Of a DNA stretch of 64,000 bases, positions 40,612-48,916 are shown piece after piece. The position numbers and the translations under genes are program-made. Position 1 is the stretch's first letter. Every line of letters begins with the position of its first letter. The notes beneath the pieces are model-generated. The model made no database searches and was not told where the DNA came from. It was given only the letters and a program-made list of their open reading frames with translations. The DNA lies in NCBI GenBank assembly GCA_030457025.1, contig JAKDSA010000003.1, positions 38,363 through 102,362 of the forward strand, given 5' to 3'. The stretch comes from Brevibacterium sp. GTDB lineage: Bacteria; Actinomycetota; Actinomycetes; Actinomycetales; Brevibacteriaceae.

Positions 40612-41985
40612 ATGACCTCCGTACCTCAGCGCCGTCGATCTTTCCGGTCCCGGCCCAGCCGCCGACAGGTCCTCACCGGTGCCCTGAGCGGAGCTGGCCT
40701 GCTCGGCGCAGGATTCGTGACATCGTCCGGAACCGACATCCTCGCCGAGGTGGGGCGGAACGATCACCTCCGCTCCGTCACCGTCGCCTTCATATCGGAG
40801 ACCTCCCGGATGGGCATCGGGGCCGACGCGGGCCTGCGTTTGAAGCCAGGTTCCCGGGTCATGCCGGGAACCGACGCTCCTGGGCCGGAGATACGGCAGC
40901 AGGAATTCCTTGATCGATGTGCACCTTGGATCGCTCACCTGCCCGAACAGCGTCGCGATCTGGCCACCTCGGCGCTCCTCGATCTCTGGGTCCTCACCGA
41001 CTCGCTGCCGGCGACCGTGGCCAGTTGGTCTCAGCCATGGCGCTATATCTGGCCGCGAGATGCGGCTTTCGCCGCCGTCGCCTTGGCCCGGGTGGGGCTG
41101 GTCCACGTGGCCTGGCAGCATCTTCTTCATCTGCAGTCGCTGCAATCACCGGATGGGTCGTTCGCTGCGCGGTTCACTCCCGATCAGGGTTCGGCCCCGG
41201 ACGAGCGTCTGTCCCAGTTCGACGCGCTCGGCCTTCTGCTCTGGGCGGTGAGCGAGGTTCATGATTCGGGGGCCCGCGCCCAGAGCGTTATCGAAGGGTC
41301 CGTGGCGCTGGAGCAGATGGCACCGATGCTGCGACGCTCATCGACTCGCCTGCTCCACCTCACCGAACGGGGCCGGACACTGCCCCCGGTGTCGCCCGAC
41401 TACTGGGAAGTCAGTGAATCCCAAGTCACCCTCGGCACTGCGGGCCCCACACTGTTGGGCCTGCAGGCGCTCGTCAGGCTGGCTGAGCACAGCAGCGGCC
41501 TGTGGGATCACATCGATGGGGGAGCCGACGCGCTCGGAGACAGCTGCAATGCGTTCGAAGCGACATTCTCTCGAACATTCATCGCCAATGGACTGCAGCG
41601 CTACCCGACCTCGGGAGGACTCGATTCGGCGGTGGCCTATCTGCCCGCAGCCGGGGCGGGTCTGGACCTTGGAGAATCGACCCTTGATCACGTCTGGGAC
41701 AGACTGCGCCAACCGGCCGGCGGGATCAAGCCGGGGCATGGGTGGATCTTCGATCACACGAGCTGGACCCCGTCGACATCACTCATGGGAGTCGGATTCG
41801 CCCGTATCGGTGCGACAGCACAGGCCGATGGGGTGCTCGACTGGTTGGGCAGCCATCGCACGCAAGCCGGCTCCCTTCCCGAGAAGGTCAGTGCAGAAGG
41901 CGCGGCAGTGTCCGTGGCACCTCTGTCGTGGACGGCATCCAATGTGATCCTCACTCTCGACGAGCTCCATCGCGCCCGACCCTGA
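40612..41985 (+). CDS. Tat-exported GH15-like (glucoamylase-fold) protein
   Basis: About 457 residues from ATG 40612. It begins with a twin-arginine signal, SRRQVLTGALSGAGLLGAG, with n-region of normal length. GTG 40507 has a better GGAGG site and would add 35 residues, so the start is uncertain. The body has WSQPWRYIWPRDAAFAAVALARVG and LGTAGPTLLGLQAL, typical of the (alpha/alpha)6 glycoside hydrolase family 15 fold; WPRDAAF includes the expected substrate-binding Arg-Asp. Catalytic glutamates cannot be placed confidently, so activity and sugar are unknown. It is the first gene right of the island. Confidence 0.72.
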   Translation: MTSVPQRRRSFRSRPSRRQVLTGALSGAGLLGAGFVTSSGTDILAEVGRNDHLRSVTVAFISETSRMGIGADAGLRLKPGSRVMPGTDAPGPEIRQQEFLDRCAPWIAHLPEQRRDLATSALLDLWVLTDSLPATVASWSQPWRYIWPRDAAFAAVALARVGLVHVAWQHLLHLQSLQSPDGSFAARFTPDQGSAPDERLSQFDALGLLLWAVSEVHDSGARAQSVIEGSVALEQMAPMLRRSSTRLLHLTERGRTLPPVSPDYWEVSESQVTLGTAGPTLLGLQALVRLAEHSSGLWDHIDGGADALGDSCNAFEATFSRTFIANGLQRYPTSGGLDSAVAYLPAAGAGLDLGESTLDHVWDRLRQPAGGIKPGHGWIFDHTSWTPSTSLMGVGFARIGATAQADGVLDWLGSHRTQAGSLPEKVSAEGAAVSVAPLSWTASNVILTLDELHRARP

Positions 41986-42240
41986 CCCGAGCTGCCGGTG
42001 CCTCCGTGGCGGCATGTGTTCACGGTGCACGGCTCCGGTGTCCATCAGAACCGGCATCGATTGCGCTCCTCGCGAACTCAGGCCCTGCGGTGGCCCGCCT
42101 GTTTCGTGTTTTGTCCCGTGTTTCGCGTAATATGGGTGACTGCGTCTTGCGGACGTGCGCGATCTCATCGTGGACTTTCGCTCCCTCCAGGTCACCAGAT
42201 GACCGAATATGCATGACTGTCGAAATTGAAAGGTCGCACT

Positions 42241-43590
42241 GTGAAGAGCTCCGTCGAGCAACTCGACCCCACGCGGGTCAAGATCAGCGTGGATGTCCCA
42301 TACGCCGAACTCAAGCCGAGCATCGACGAGGCATACAAGACCATCGGTGGCCAGGTGACCATCCCCGGCTTCCGCCAGGGCAAGGTCCCTGCTCGAATCA
42401 TCGATCAGCGCGTTGGTCGACCTGCAGTGATCCAGGAGGCCGTCAACAACGGTCTTGACGGGTTCTACCGCGAAGCCGTCGAAGAGAACGATCTCAAGCC
42501 GCTGGGCCAGCCCGAGGTTGAGATCTCAGAGGTCCCCGGCCTCGACGGCACCGAAGACGGCGACCTGACCTTCACGGTCGAGGTTGACGTTCGCCCGGCG
42601 ATCGAACTGCCTGCCTACGACACCATCAGCGTCGAGGTCGACCCGATCGAGGTCACCGATGACGACGTCGATGCCGAACTCGAGCAGCTGCGTACCCGTT
42701 TCGGGACCCTGAGCTCCGTTGACCGTCCAGCAGCCAAGGACGACTTCGTGACCCTCGACCTCGTCGCCACCATCGACGGCGAAGAGATCGACACCGCCTC
42801 CGACATCTCCTACCAGGTCGGTGCCGGAACCATGCTCGATGGCATGGACGAAGCACTCGACGGACTGTCGGCAGACGAGACCACGACCTTCGAGACCACC
42901 TTTGCTGGTGGAGAGCACGCCGGCGAGACCGGTACAGTCTCCATCACGCTCAGCGCGGTCAAGGTTCGCGAACTGCCGGAAGCCGATGATGACTTCGCTC
43001 AGCTGGCCAGCGAGTTCGACACGATCGACGAGCTGCGCACGGACCTGCGTGAGCAGGCTGCCAAGCAGAAGGAGACCGACCAGGGTGCTCAGGCACGCGA
43101 CAAGGTCCTCGAATCACTGATCGAGACCCTCAACGTGCCCGTTCCTGAGAAGGTCGTCACCGACGAGGTTGAGCGTCACCTCGAGTCCGAGAGCCGCGTG
43201 GATGACGATGAGCACCGCAAGGAGGTCACAGAGGAGACCGAGCGCAATCTCCGCACCCAGTTCATCCTCGACTCGATCGCCGAAGCCGAAGAGGTCGAGG
43301 TGACACAGCCCGAGCTCATCGAATACCTCATCTCCGCTTCACAGCAGTACGGCATGAACCCGAACGAGTTCGCGGAAATGCTCGACAGCTCCGGACAGGT
43401 CAACGCACTGGTCGGAGAGGTCACTCGCCGCAAGGCCCTGGCCGCTGCTCTTGCCGGTGCTGTCGTCAAGGACACTGCAGGCAACGTCGTCGATATGGAG
43501 GAGTTCACCTCTCCAGCTGAGGAAGAGGCACCTGAGGGCGCCGATGACTCAGACGATGCCGTCGCAGCCGAAGGCGACGACGAGAACTGA
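42241..43590 (+). CDS. tig: Trigger factor chaperone
   Basis: A 449-residue trigger factor from GTG 42241, with AAAGG 7 bases upstream; the TTG at 42226 lacks support. The ribosome-binding loop GFRQGKVPARIID is intact in the N-terminal domain. The FKBP-like peptidyl-prolyl isomerase domain follows (VTLDLVATIDGEEID, GAGTMLDGMDEAL), then the helical substrate-binding domain with an acidic tail (EEEAPEGADDSDDA). It meets nascent chains at the ribosome exit. TAATAT at 42128 may be the -10 element. It heads the classic tig-clpP1-clpP2-clpX neighbourhood. Confidence 0.96.
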   Translation: MKSSVEQLDPTRVKISVDVPYAELKPSIDEAYKTIGGQVTIPGFRQGKVPARIIDQRVGRPAVIQEAVNNGLDGFYREAVEENDLKPLGQPEVEISEVPGLDGTEDGDLTFTVEVDVRPAIELPAYDTISVEVDPIEVTDDDVDAELEQLRTRFGTLSSVDRPAAKDDFVTLDLVATIDGEEIDTASDISYQVGAGTMLDGMDEALDGLSADETTTFETTFAGGEHAGETGTVSITLSAVKVRELPEADDDFAQLASEFDTIDELRTDLREQAAKQKETDQGAQARDKVLESLIETLNVPVPEKVVTDEVERHLESESRVDDDEHRKEVTEETERNLRTQFILDSIAEAEEVEVTQPELIEYLISASQQYGMNPNEFAEMLDSSGQVNALVGEVTRRKALAAALAGAVVKDTAGNVVDMEEFTSPAEEEAPEGADDSDDAVAAEGDDEN

Positions 43591-43624
43591 CTTCGAACCG
43601 CTTCGGCGGTGACAGAGCCGACAA

Positions 43625-43660
43625 CGGTGGGCACGGGAATTATTCCGTGTCCACCGTTTC
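43625..43660 (+). terminator. Terminator after tig
   Basis: A 12-bp stem (43625-43636 with 43645-43656, one G-T) around an 8-base loop is followed by TTTC. The clpP genes therefore probably have their own promoter. Confidence 0.75.
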
Positions 43661-43846
43661 GCATAGGTGTGCCCGGCGGCTGCAGCCAGGTGCGGGGCTC
43701 ATCCGGCACGAATGTTCCCAGCAGGCGCGGGGGAATCCGGTGCCCGATCACGCTGATGGCGAACACAGGCGTTCCGACGGACTAAATCCGGCCGGTGAGC
43801 AGTTAGAGTCCATATCAAGCCAACCAAAGACCAACAGGAGTGAAAC

Positions 43847-44458
43847 GTGAGCGCACACGAAATGACAGCGCCCGTCGGCCTCGACGCCGGTGGGGCAATG
43901 GGTCTCGATGACCATATTTTCAACCGTCTGCTCAAAGAGCGCATCATCTGGCTCGGTTCGGAGGTGCGTGACTCCAACGCCAACGCGATCTGCGCACAGA
44001 TGATGCTGTTGGCGGCAGAGGATCCGGATGCAGATATCTCGCTGTACATCAATTCCCCAGGTGGCTCGGTCACCGCGGGAATGGCGATCTACGACACCAT
44101 GCAGTACATCACGCCCGACGTCTCCACCGTCGCGATGGGAATGGCAGCATCCATGGGGCAGTTCCTGCTGTCCTCGGGTGCCCCCGGTAAGCGGTACGCC
44201 ACCCCACACGCTCGGATTCTCATGCACCAGCCGCTGGGCGGCATCGGCGGCACCGCCACCGACATCAAGATCCAGGCCGAGCTCATCCTCCATATGAAGA
44301 AGCAGATGGCAGAGCTCACCGCCGAACAGACCGGCAAAACCCTGGAACAGATCCTCAAGGACAACGACCGCGACCACTGGTTCACCGCCGAAGAAGCCCT
44401 TGAGTACGGCTTCATCGACAAGATGGTGACCCGTTCGTCCGACGTCACCGACAAGTGA
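43847..44458 (+). CDS. clpP1: ATP-dependent Clp protease proteolytic subunit ClpP1
   Basis: A 203-residue ClpP. AGGAG lies 6 bases before the GTG start. The catalytic serine is in [14 protein letters not shown], the histidine in [10 protein letters not shown], and the aspartate in the [16 protein letters not shown] region. [17 protein letters not shown] is the conserved oxyanion/strand segment. In actinobacteria ClpP1 and ClpP2 form mixed double rings and work with ClpX or ClpC1. Followed 17 bases later by clpP2. Confidence 0.96.
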   Translation: MSAHEMTAPVGLDAGGAMGLDDHIFNRLLKERIIWLGSEVRDSNANAICAQMMLLAAEDPDADISLYINSPGGSVTAGMAIYDTMQYITPDVSTVAMGMAASMGQFLLSSGAPGKRYATPHARILMHQPLGGIGGTATDIKIQAELILHMKKQMAELTAEQTGKTLEQILKDNDRDHWFTAEEALEYGFIDKMVTRSSDVTDK

Positions 44459-44475
44459 GTGGGAGTCAAGGAAGA

Positions 44476-45126
44476 ATGAATTCAATGAACTTTATGCCTG
44501 GGTCCACTGCTGGCAACATGCCGCAGTCCCGCTATGTCATGCCCCAGTTCGAAGAGCGGACTCCCTACGGCTTCAAACGCCAGGATCCCTACACGAAGCT
44601 CTTCGACGATCGCGTGATCTTCCTGGGTGTCCAGGTGGACGACACGAGTGCCGATGACGTGATGGCCCAGCTGCTGGTCCTCGAATCGCAGGATCCTGAC
44701 CGCGACATCACGCTCTACATCAACTCGCCGGGCGGCTCGTTCACCGCGATGACGGCCATCTACGACACGATGCAGTACATCAAGCCGGAGATCCAGACGG
44801 TCTGCCTCGGTCAGGCTGCTTCGGCCGCTGCGGTTCTGCTGGCGGCGGGCACGCCGGGCAAGCGTTTGGCTCTGCCCAATGCCCGTGTCCTCATCCACCA
44901 GCCCGCTATGGAGGGCCAGGGGCAGGGACAGGCTTCGGACATCGAGATCCAGGCCGCAGAGGTCTTCCGGATGCGCCAGTGGCTGGAGACGACTCTGTCG
45001 AGCCATTCCAACAAGTCGCCGGAACAGGTCTCCAACGACATCGAACGTGACCTCTTCCTCACCGCCGAGCAGGCGAAGGACTACGGACTCGTCGATCAGG
45101 TGCTGACCTCCCGCAAGACGGTCTGA
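44476..45126 (+). CDS. clpP2: ATP-dependent Clp protease proteolytic subunit ClpP2
   Basis: About 216 residues from ATG 44476 (AAGGA just upstream); GTG 44455 overlaps the clpP1 stop and has no ribosome site, and ATG 44485 is also possible. The catalytic serine is in [14 protein letters not shown] and the histidine in [15 protein letters not shown], which is the longer loop typical of actinobacterial ClpP2. [17 protein letters not shown] is conserved. It pairs with ClpP1; the ClpX-docking surface is usually on ClpP2. A strong hairpin ends the unit. Confidence 0.95.
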   Translation: MNSMNFMPGSTAGNMPQSRYVMPQFEERTPYGFKRQDPYTKLFDDRVIFLGVQVDDTSADDVMAQLLVLESQDPDRDITLYINSPGGSFTAMTAIYDTMQYIKPEIQTVCLGQAASAAAVLLAAGTPGKRLALPNARVLIHQPAMEGQGQGQASDIEIQAAEVFRMRQWLETTLSSHSNKSPEQVSNDIERDLFLTAEQAKDYGLVDQVLTSRKTV

Positions 45127-45139
45127 GGCAGAAGAACAA

Positions 45140-45178
45140 CTTCGGGCCCCGACAGGCATGCTCTGTCCGGGCCCGAAG
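45140..45178 (+). terminator. Terminator after clpP2
   Basis: Arms 45140-45155 and 45163-45178 pair over 16 positions with one mismatch around a 7-base loop, GC-rich at its base. No clear T run. Confidence 0.8.
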
Positions 45179-45376
45179 TGGTCTGTGCTGCGAAGTTGCC
45201 ACCGAATGTGGCGCCGAGTAGTTTGGGCCTTCTCGAGAGCTTGGGTGTGCTCGCTTCTCCGACACACCGAACGACGGTTCTGACCGCTCATGTCAGTCCC
45301 GTATGGGAAGCTATTGAGGTACAGGAAACACGAGCGGTAGAGTTGGGGTCAGGTGCCCCGGCGGAAGGTTGTGACA

Positions 45377-46663
45377 GTGGCTCGCAGTGCGGACGGAGCA
45401 GACCTGCTCAAATGTAACTTCTGTGGGAAATCACAGAAGCAGGTTCGGAAACTCATCGCCGGACCTGGGGTCTACATCTGCGATGAATGCATCGGACTGT
45501 GCAACGAGATCATCGAAGAGGAGCTCAGCGAAGGCACGGCCGAGCACGCCGAGATCGAACTGCCCAAGCCCCGCGAGATCTTCGACTTCCTCCAGGAATA
45601 CGTCGTCGGTCAGGAACCCGCGAAGAAGGCCCTCTCCGTCGCTGTGTACAACCACTACAAGCGCATCCGCTCGCTTCAAGGCGACGAGGACACGAAGACT
45701 CTGGGTTCGGAGGATTCCGAGGTCGAGATCGCGAAGTCCAATATCCTCCTCGTGGGACCCACCGGATCCGGAAAAACCTATCTGGCGCAGTCACTGGCCA
45801 AGCGACTCGATGTTCCCTTCGCCGTCGCCGACGCCACAGCGCTGACCGAAGCAGGCTACGTCGGCGAAGACGTCGAGAACATTCTGCTCAAACTCATCCA
45901 AGCCGCGGACTTCGACATCCAGAAGGCCGAACACGGCATCATCTACATCGACGAGATCGACAAGATCGCACGGAAGTCGGAGAACCCCTCGATCACCAGA
46001 GACGTCTCCGGCGAAGGCGTGCAGCAGGCGCTGCTGAAGATCATCGAGGGAACCCAGGCCTCCGTCCCGCCGCAGGGTGGCCGCAAGCATCCACACCAGG
46101 ACTTCCTGCAGATCGACACCACGAATGTGCTCTTCATCGTCGCCGGTGCCTTTGCCGGTATGGAAGAGATCGTCGCCGGCCGCAAGGGCAAACATGGCAT
46201 CGGATTCGGAGCACTCCTGCAGTCGAAGAACGACGAAGAGGACCTCTACGCCGACATCCTCCCTGAAGATCTGCTGAAGTTCGGACTCATCCCCGAGTTC
46301 ATCGGACGTGTTCCGGTTCTGGCCACAGTCTCCACGCTCGATCGTGCGGCACTGATCTCGATTCTCACCGAACCGAAGAACGCCTTGGTCAAGCAGTACC
46401 AGCGCATGTTCGAGTTCGACAACGTCGAACTCAAATTCGAGACCGATGCGCTCGAGGCGATCTCAGACCTTGCATTGCTGCGGGGGACCGGGGCACGGGG
46501 ACTGCGGTCCATCCTGGAAGAGGTCCTGCAGTCGGTCATGTTCGATGTTCCCTCTCGGGAGGACATCGCCGAGGTGGTCGTGACCAAGGATGTCGTGGAG
46601 AAGAATGTGGCCCCCACTCTGGTGCCGCGCGAACAGTCACGGACGTCGAAGAAGTCGGCCTGA
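45377..46663 (+). CDS. clpX: ATP-dependent Clp protease ATP-binding subunit ClpX
   Basis: 428 residues from GTG 45377 (GGAAGG 8 bases upstream), matching the usual MARxxxSADLLKC start; GTG 45353 gives a longer, less likely form. The N-terminal zinc-binding domain has CNFCGKSQ and ICDEC. The AAA+ module has [12 protein letters not shown] (Walker A), YIDEIDKIA (Walker B), the pore loop GYVGEDVE, the RKHPHQDF segment and the sensor-2 motif GARGLRS. It unfolds tagged proteins and feeds ClpP1P2. It is separated from clpP2 by a terminator and so probably has its own promoter. Confidence 0.97.
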   Translation: MARSADGADLLKCNFCGKSQKQVRKLIAGPGVYICDECIGLCNEIIEEELSEGTAEHAEIELPKPREIFDFLQEYVVGQEPAKKALSVAVYNHYKRIRSLQGDEDTKTLGSEDSEVEIAKSNILLVGPTGSGKTYLAQSLAKRLDVPFAVADATALTEAGYVGEDVENILLKLIQAADFDIQKAEHGIIYIDEIDKIARKSENPSITRDVSGEGVQQALLKIIEGTQASVPPQGGRKHPHQDFLQIDTTNVLFIVAGAFAGMEEIVAGRKGKHGIGFGALLQSKNDEEDLYADILPEDLLKFGLIPEFIGRVPVLATVSTLDRAALISILTEPKNALVKQYQRMFEFDNVELKFETDALEAISDLALLRGTGARGLRSILEEVLQSVMFDVPSREDIAEVVVTKDVVEKNVAPTLVPREQSRTSKKSA

Positions 46664-46676
46664 CATGCCTGAGTAG

Positions 46677-47966
46677 ATGAGGCTGTTCGCGGACACCAGA
46701 CCCCTAAGATATGCCGACTTTCGCCGGCTCTGGTCGGCCAACATCGTCACCGTCATCGGTGCCCAGATGACTGTCGTCGCCATTCCGGCACAGATCTATC
46801 ACATCACCGGGTCCTCCGGCTACGTGGGCCTCAGCGGCATCTTCGGACTGATTCCGCTCGTCGTGTTCGGTCTGTGGGGCGGCTCCCTGGCCGATGTCAT
46901 CGACCGGCGCAAGCTGCTCATCATCTCCACGGTCGGCCTCATCGGCGCCAGTGCTCTGCTGGCTGTCATCGCAGTCATGGAGCTGGGCAACGTGTGGCTG
47001 CTGCTGTCGGTGTTCTCCTTGCAGCAGGCCTTCTTCGGCCTCAACCAGCCGGCCAAAGGCGCCCTTCTTCCGACCATCATTCCACTCGAGCTGCTCCCTG
47101 CCGCCAATTCCCTCAACATGACGGTCATGACATTGGGTGCGGTGGCGGGCCCGGTCATCGGCGGTGCGCTGATCCCGGTCTTCGGCTACCAGATGCTCTA
47201 CATCCTCGATGCACTGTTCCTGGCCACCACCCTCTACGCTGTGCTGAGGCTGCCTGCACTGGTGCCTCGCAAACAGCCCGATACACGGTCCGGCTTCAAA
47301 GGTGTCATCGACGGCTTCCGTTACCTGGGAACGAATACCGTTGTGATGGTTTCCCTGCTCGTCGACGTCATCGCTATGGTCTTCGGGATGCCCAGGGCGC
47401 TGTTCCCACAGATCGCCACCGAAACCTTCGGAGGCCCTCCGGCCGGCGGCATCGTCTTCTCACTGCTGTTCGCATCTCTGGCGGCGGGCAGCGCTCTGGC
47501 AGGAATCTTCTCGGGTTGGATCACACGGGTCGAACGCCAGGGCATGGCCGTGATCATAGCGATCCTCGTCTGGGGCTCGGCCATGACCGTGTTCGGACTG
47601 TCGTTGGAGTTCGCGTCTGGGTTCTGGATGGCATCTCTCATCGTCGCGCTGTTCGGCTTGGCCTGCGGCGGGGGAGCCGACATCATTTCGTCGGCGTTTC
47701 GGTCAACCATGCTGCAGGAGGCAGCCAGCGATGACATGCGAGGGCGCATGCAGGGGGTGTTCATCGTCGTCGTCGCCGGCGGGCCCCGCATCGCTGATGT
47801 GCTGCACGGTTCGGTCTCGGAGGTCACGACCACAACCGCAGCCTCCGCCGGCGGGGGCCTCATCGTCATTGTCCTCGTCATCGTCTGTGCGTTGATCTTC
47901 CCGACGTTCCGTCGATATCGCGTGGATCGCGGGGGAGCGAACCAGTCGCGGACAGCTGTGACCTGA
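46677..47966 (+). CDS. MFS transporter (MFS_3 / EntS-like fold)
   Basis: A 429-residue, 12-helix major facilitator starting MRLFADTRPLRYADFRRLWSA (read in parts), with GGSLADVIDRRKLL as the loop 2-3 motif, GAVAGPVIGGALIPVFG in helix 5 and LQEAASDDMRGRMQGVF in the second half. This architecture belongs to the MFS_3 group that includes EntS and macrolide exporters. It starts 13 bases after clpX with no strong ribosome site. An MFS gene near clpP/clpX is also part of the mycobacterial order (recall), so a link to the siderophore island is not implied. Substrate unknown. Confidence 0.85.
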   Translation: MRLFADTRPLRYADFRRLWSANIVTVIGAQMTVVAIPAQIYHITGSSGYVGLSGIFGLIPLVVFGLWGGSLADVIDRRKLLIISTVGLIGASALLAVIAVMELGNVWLLLSVFSLQQAFFGLNQPAKGALLPTIIPLELLPAANSLNMTVMTLGAVAGPVIGGALIPVFGYQMLYILDALFLATTLYAVLRLPALVPRKQPDTRSGFKGVIDGFRYLGTNTVVMVSLLVDVIAMVFGMPRALFPQIATETFGGPPAGGIVFSLLFASLAAGSALAGIFSGWITRVERQGMAVIIAILVWGSAMTVFGLSLEFASGFWMASLIVALFGLACGGGADIISSAFRSTMLQEAASDDMRGRMQGVFIVVVAGGPRIADVLHGSVSEVTTTTAASAGGGLIVIVLVIVCALIFPTFRRYRVDRGGANQSRTAVT

Positions 47967-47984
47967 AGGGCCAGCACAACGCAA

Positions 47985-48029
47985 CGAGCCCGAGACACTC
48001 CGAGGTGCAATTGGGTGTCTTCGGGCTCG
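47985..48029 (+). terminator. Terminator after the MFS gene
   Basis: CGAGCCCGA-GACAC pairs with GTGTC-T-TCGGGCTCG (one bulge) around a 16-base loop, directly after the MFS stop. Confidence 0.75.
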
Positions 48030-48045
48030 CGATGCGCAATGGCTT

Positions 48046-48070
48046 TGGGCTCTCTGCGCCAGAGAGCCCA
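48046..48070 (-). terminator. Terminator of the AIM24 gene
   Basis: Ten base pairs (TGGGCTCTCT with AGAGAGCCCA) around a 5-base loop, placed 15 bases beyond the AIM24 stop on the minus strand. Confidence 0.7.
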
Positions 48071-48084
48071 CAAGGCTGATCTGG

Positions 48085-48774
48085 CTAGGCTTGGGCGGAG
48101 TACACAGCGTTCTCAGCAGGCTGGACGACGACGAAGCCCGGACCGTGGAAGGCAAGCTGAATCGATTCACCCGAGCCGCGACCGAAGAAGGTCCCCACTC
48201 CGATGTCGGTCCTGATCTGGGGCGCCAGAGCCGAGGACCAGCACACGGCTGCCTGCGGGTCGACGAAGGTGGGCTGCTGCGAGCAGTCGAGGACCATGGG
48301 AGCTCCCTTGCAGCAGATGGCGGCGGTGCCAGCCCCGTTGAGCTCGAGGTTGAACAGCCCGGAGCCGCTGGCCAAGGCACCGACTCCGCCCTTGATCCGC
48401 TTGATCTCCCAGTTCAGGGCGTCGTCGAAGGCCAAGAGGTTCGACGTGTTGACCGTCAGCGCGTCCTGCTGACCTTCCAACGACATCATGAAGATGTTCG
48501 AAGCCTCCCTGGCAAAGAACACTTCGCCGTGACCTTCGACTTTCATGACGTTGCCGCCCTCACCGGTGGCGGCCTTCTTCATGAACTGTCCGACCGACTT
48601 CGAACCTTGATGGGTGAAGTGGACGTCGCCCTGATAGGCGACCATTGCACCCTTCGTCGCGATCATGGGTGCGTTCGGTGTGATCACCGTGCGCAGCATC
48701 TTGTTCGACTGCAGAGTCCAGCGTTCCCGATTCTGGATCTCGGCATTCCGGTTCGAAAACAGTTCACTTCTCAT
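48085..48774 (-). CDS. AIM24 / DUF124 family protein
   Basis: A 229-residue protein rich in beta structure with the AIM24 (TIGR00266-like) layout: an N-terminal MLRTVITPNAPMIATKG, a Gly-rich middle GGVGALASGSGLFNLELNGAGTAA (read in parts), CCKGAPMVLDC and a C-terminal GTFFGRGSGESIQLAFHGPGFVVVQP. The family has a double-stranded beta-helix fold; the bacterial role is unknown, while the yeast namesake is mitochondrial. No signal or membrane segment. It lies between terminator hairpins, transcribed alone. Confidence 0.88.
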   Translation of the reverse strand: MRSELFSNRNAEIQNRERWTLQSNKMLRTVITPNAPMIATKGAMVAYQGDVHFTHQGSKSVGQFMKKAATGEGGNVMKVEGHGEVFFAREASNIFMMSLEGQQDALTVNTSNLLAFDDALNWEIKRIKGGVGALASGSGLFNLELNGAGTAAICCKGAPMVLDCSQQPTFVDPQAAVCWSSALAPQIRTDIGVGTFFGRGSGESIQLAFHGPGFVVVQPAENAVYSAQA

Positions 48775-48851
48775 AGTTCAAGGGCCTTTCGTCTGCGAAG
48801 AAATCCTGTACTCCTTCGGCTGTCGAGTCCATCGTATGTTCTCGAGCGCAC

Positions 48852-48907
48852 TCGGGCCCGGAGACTCCTGTCCTGATCCCGGAACAGAACAGAGTCTCCG
48901 GGCCCGA
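48852..48907 (-). terminator. Terminator after valS
   Basis: A 16-bp perfect stem (48852-48867 with 48892-48907) around a 24-base loop lies just beyond the valS stop codon. Confidence 0.8.
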
Positions 48908-48916
48908 TGCGACCTA

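Noticed and set aside
46677..47966. MFS gene as the enterobactin exporter EntS of the island
   Set aside because: It resembles the MFS_3/EntS fold, but lies outside the repeat-bounded island, has no iron box, and an MFS gene near clpX is part of the conserved neighbourhood; IroC is the better exporter candidate.
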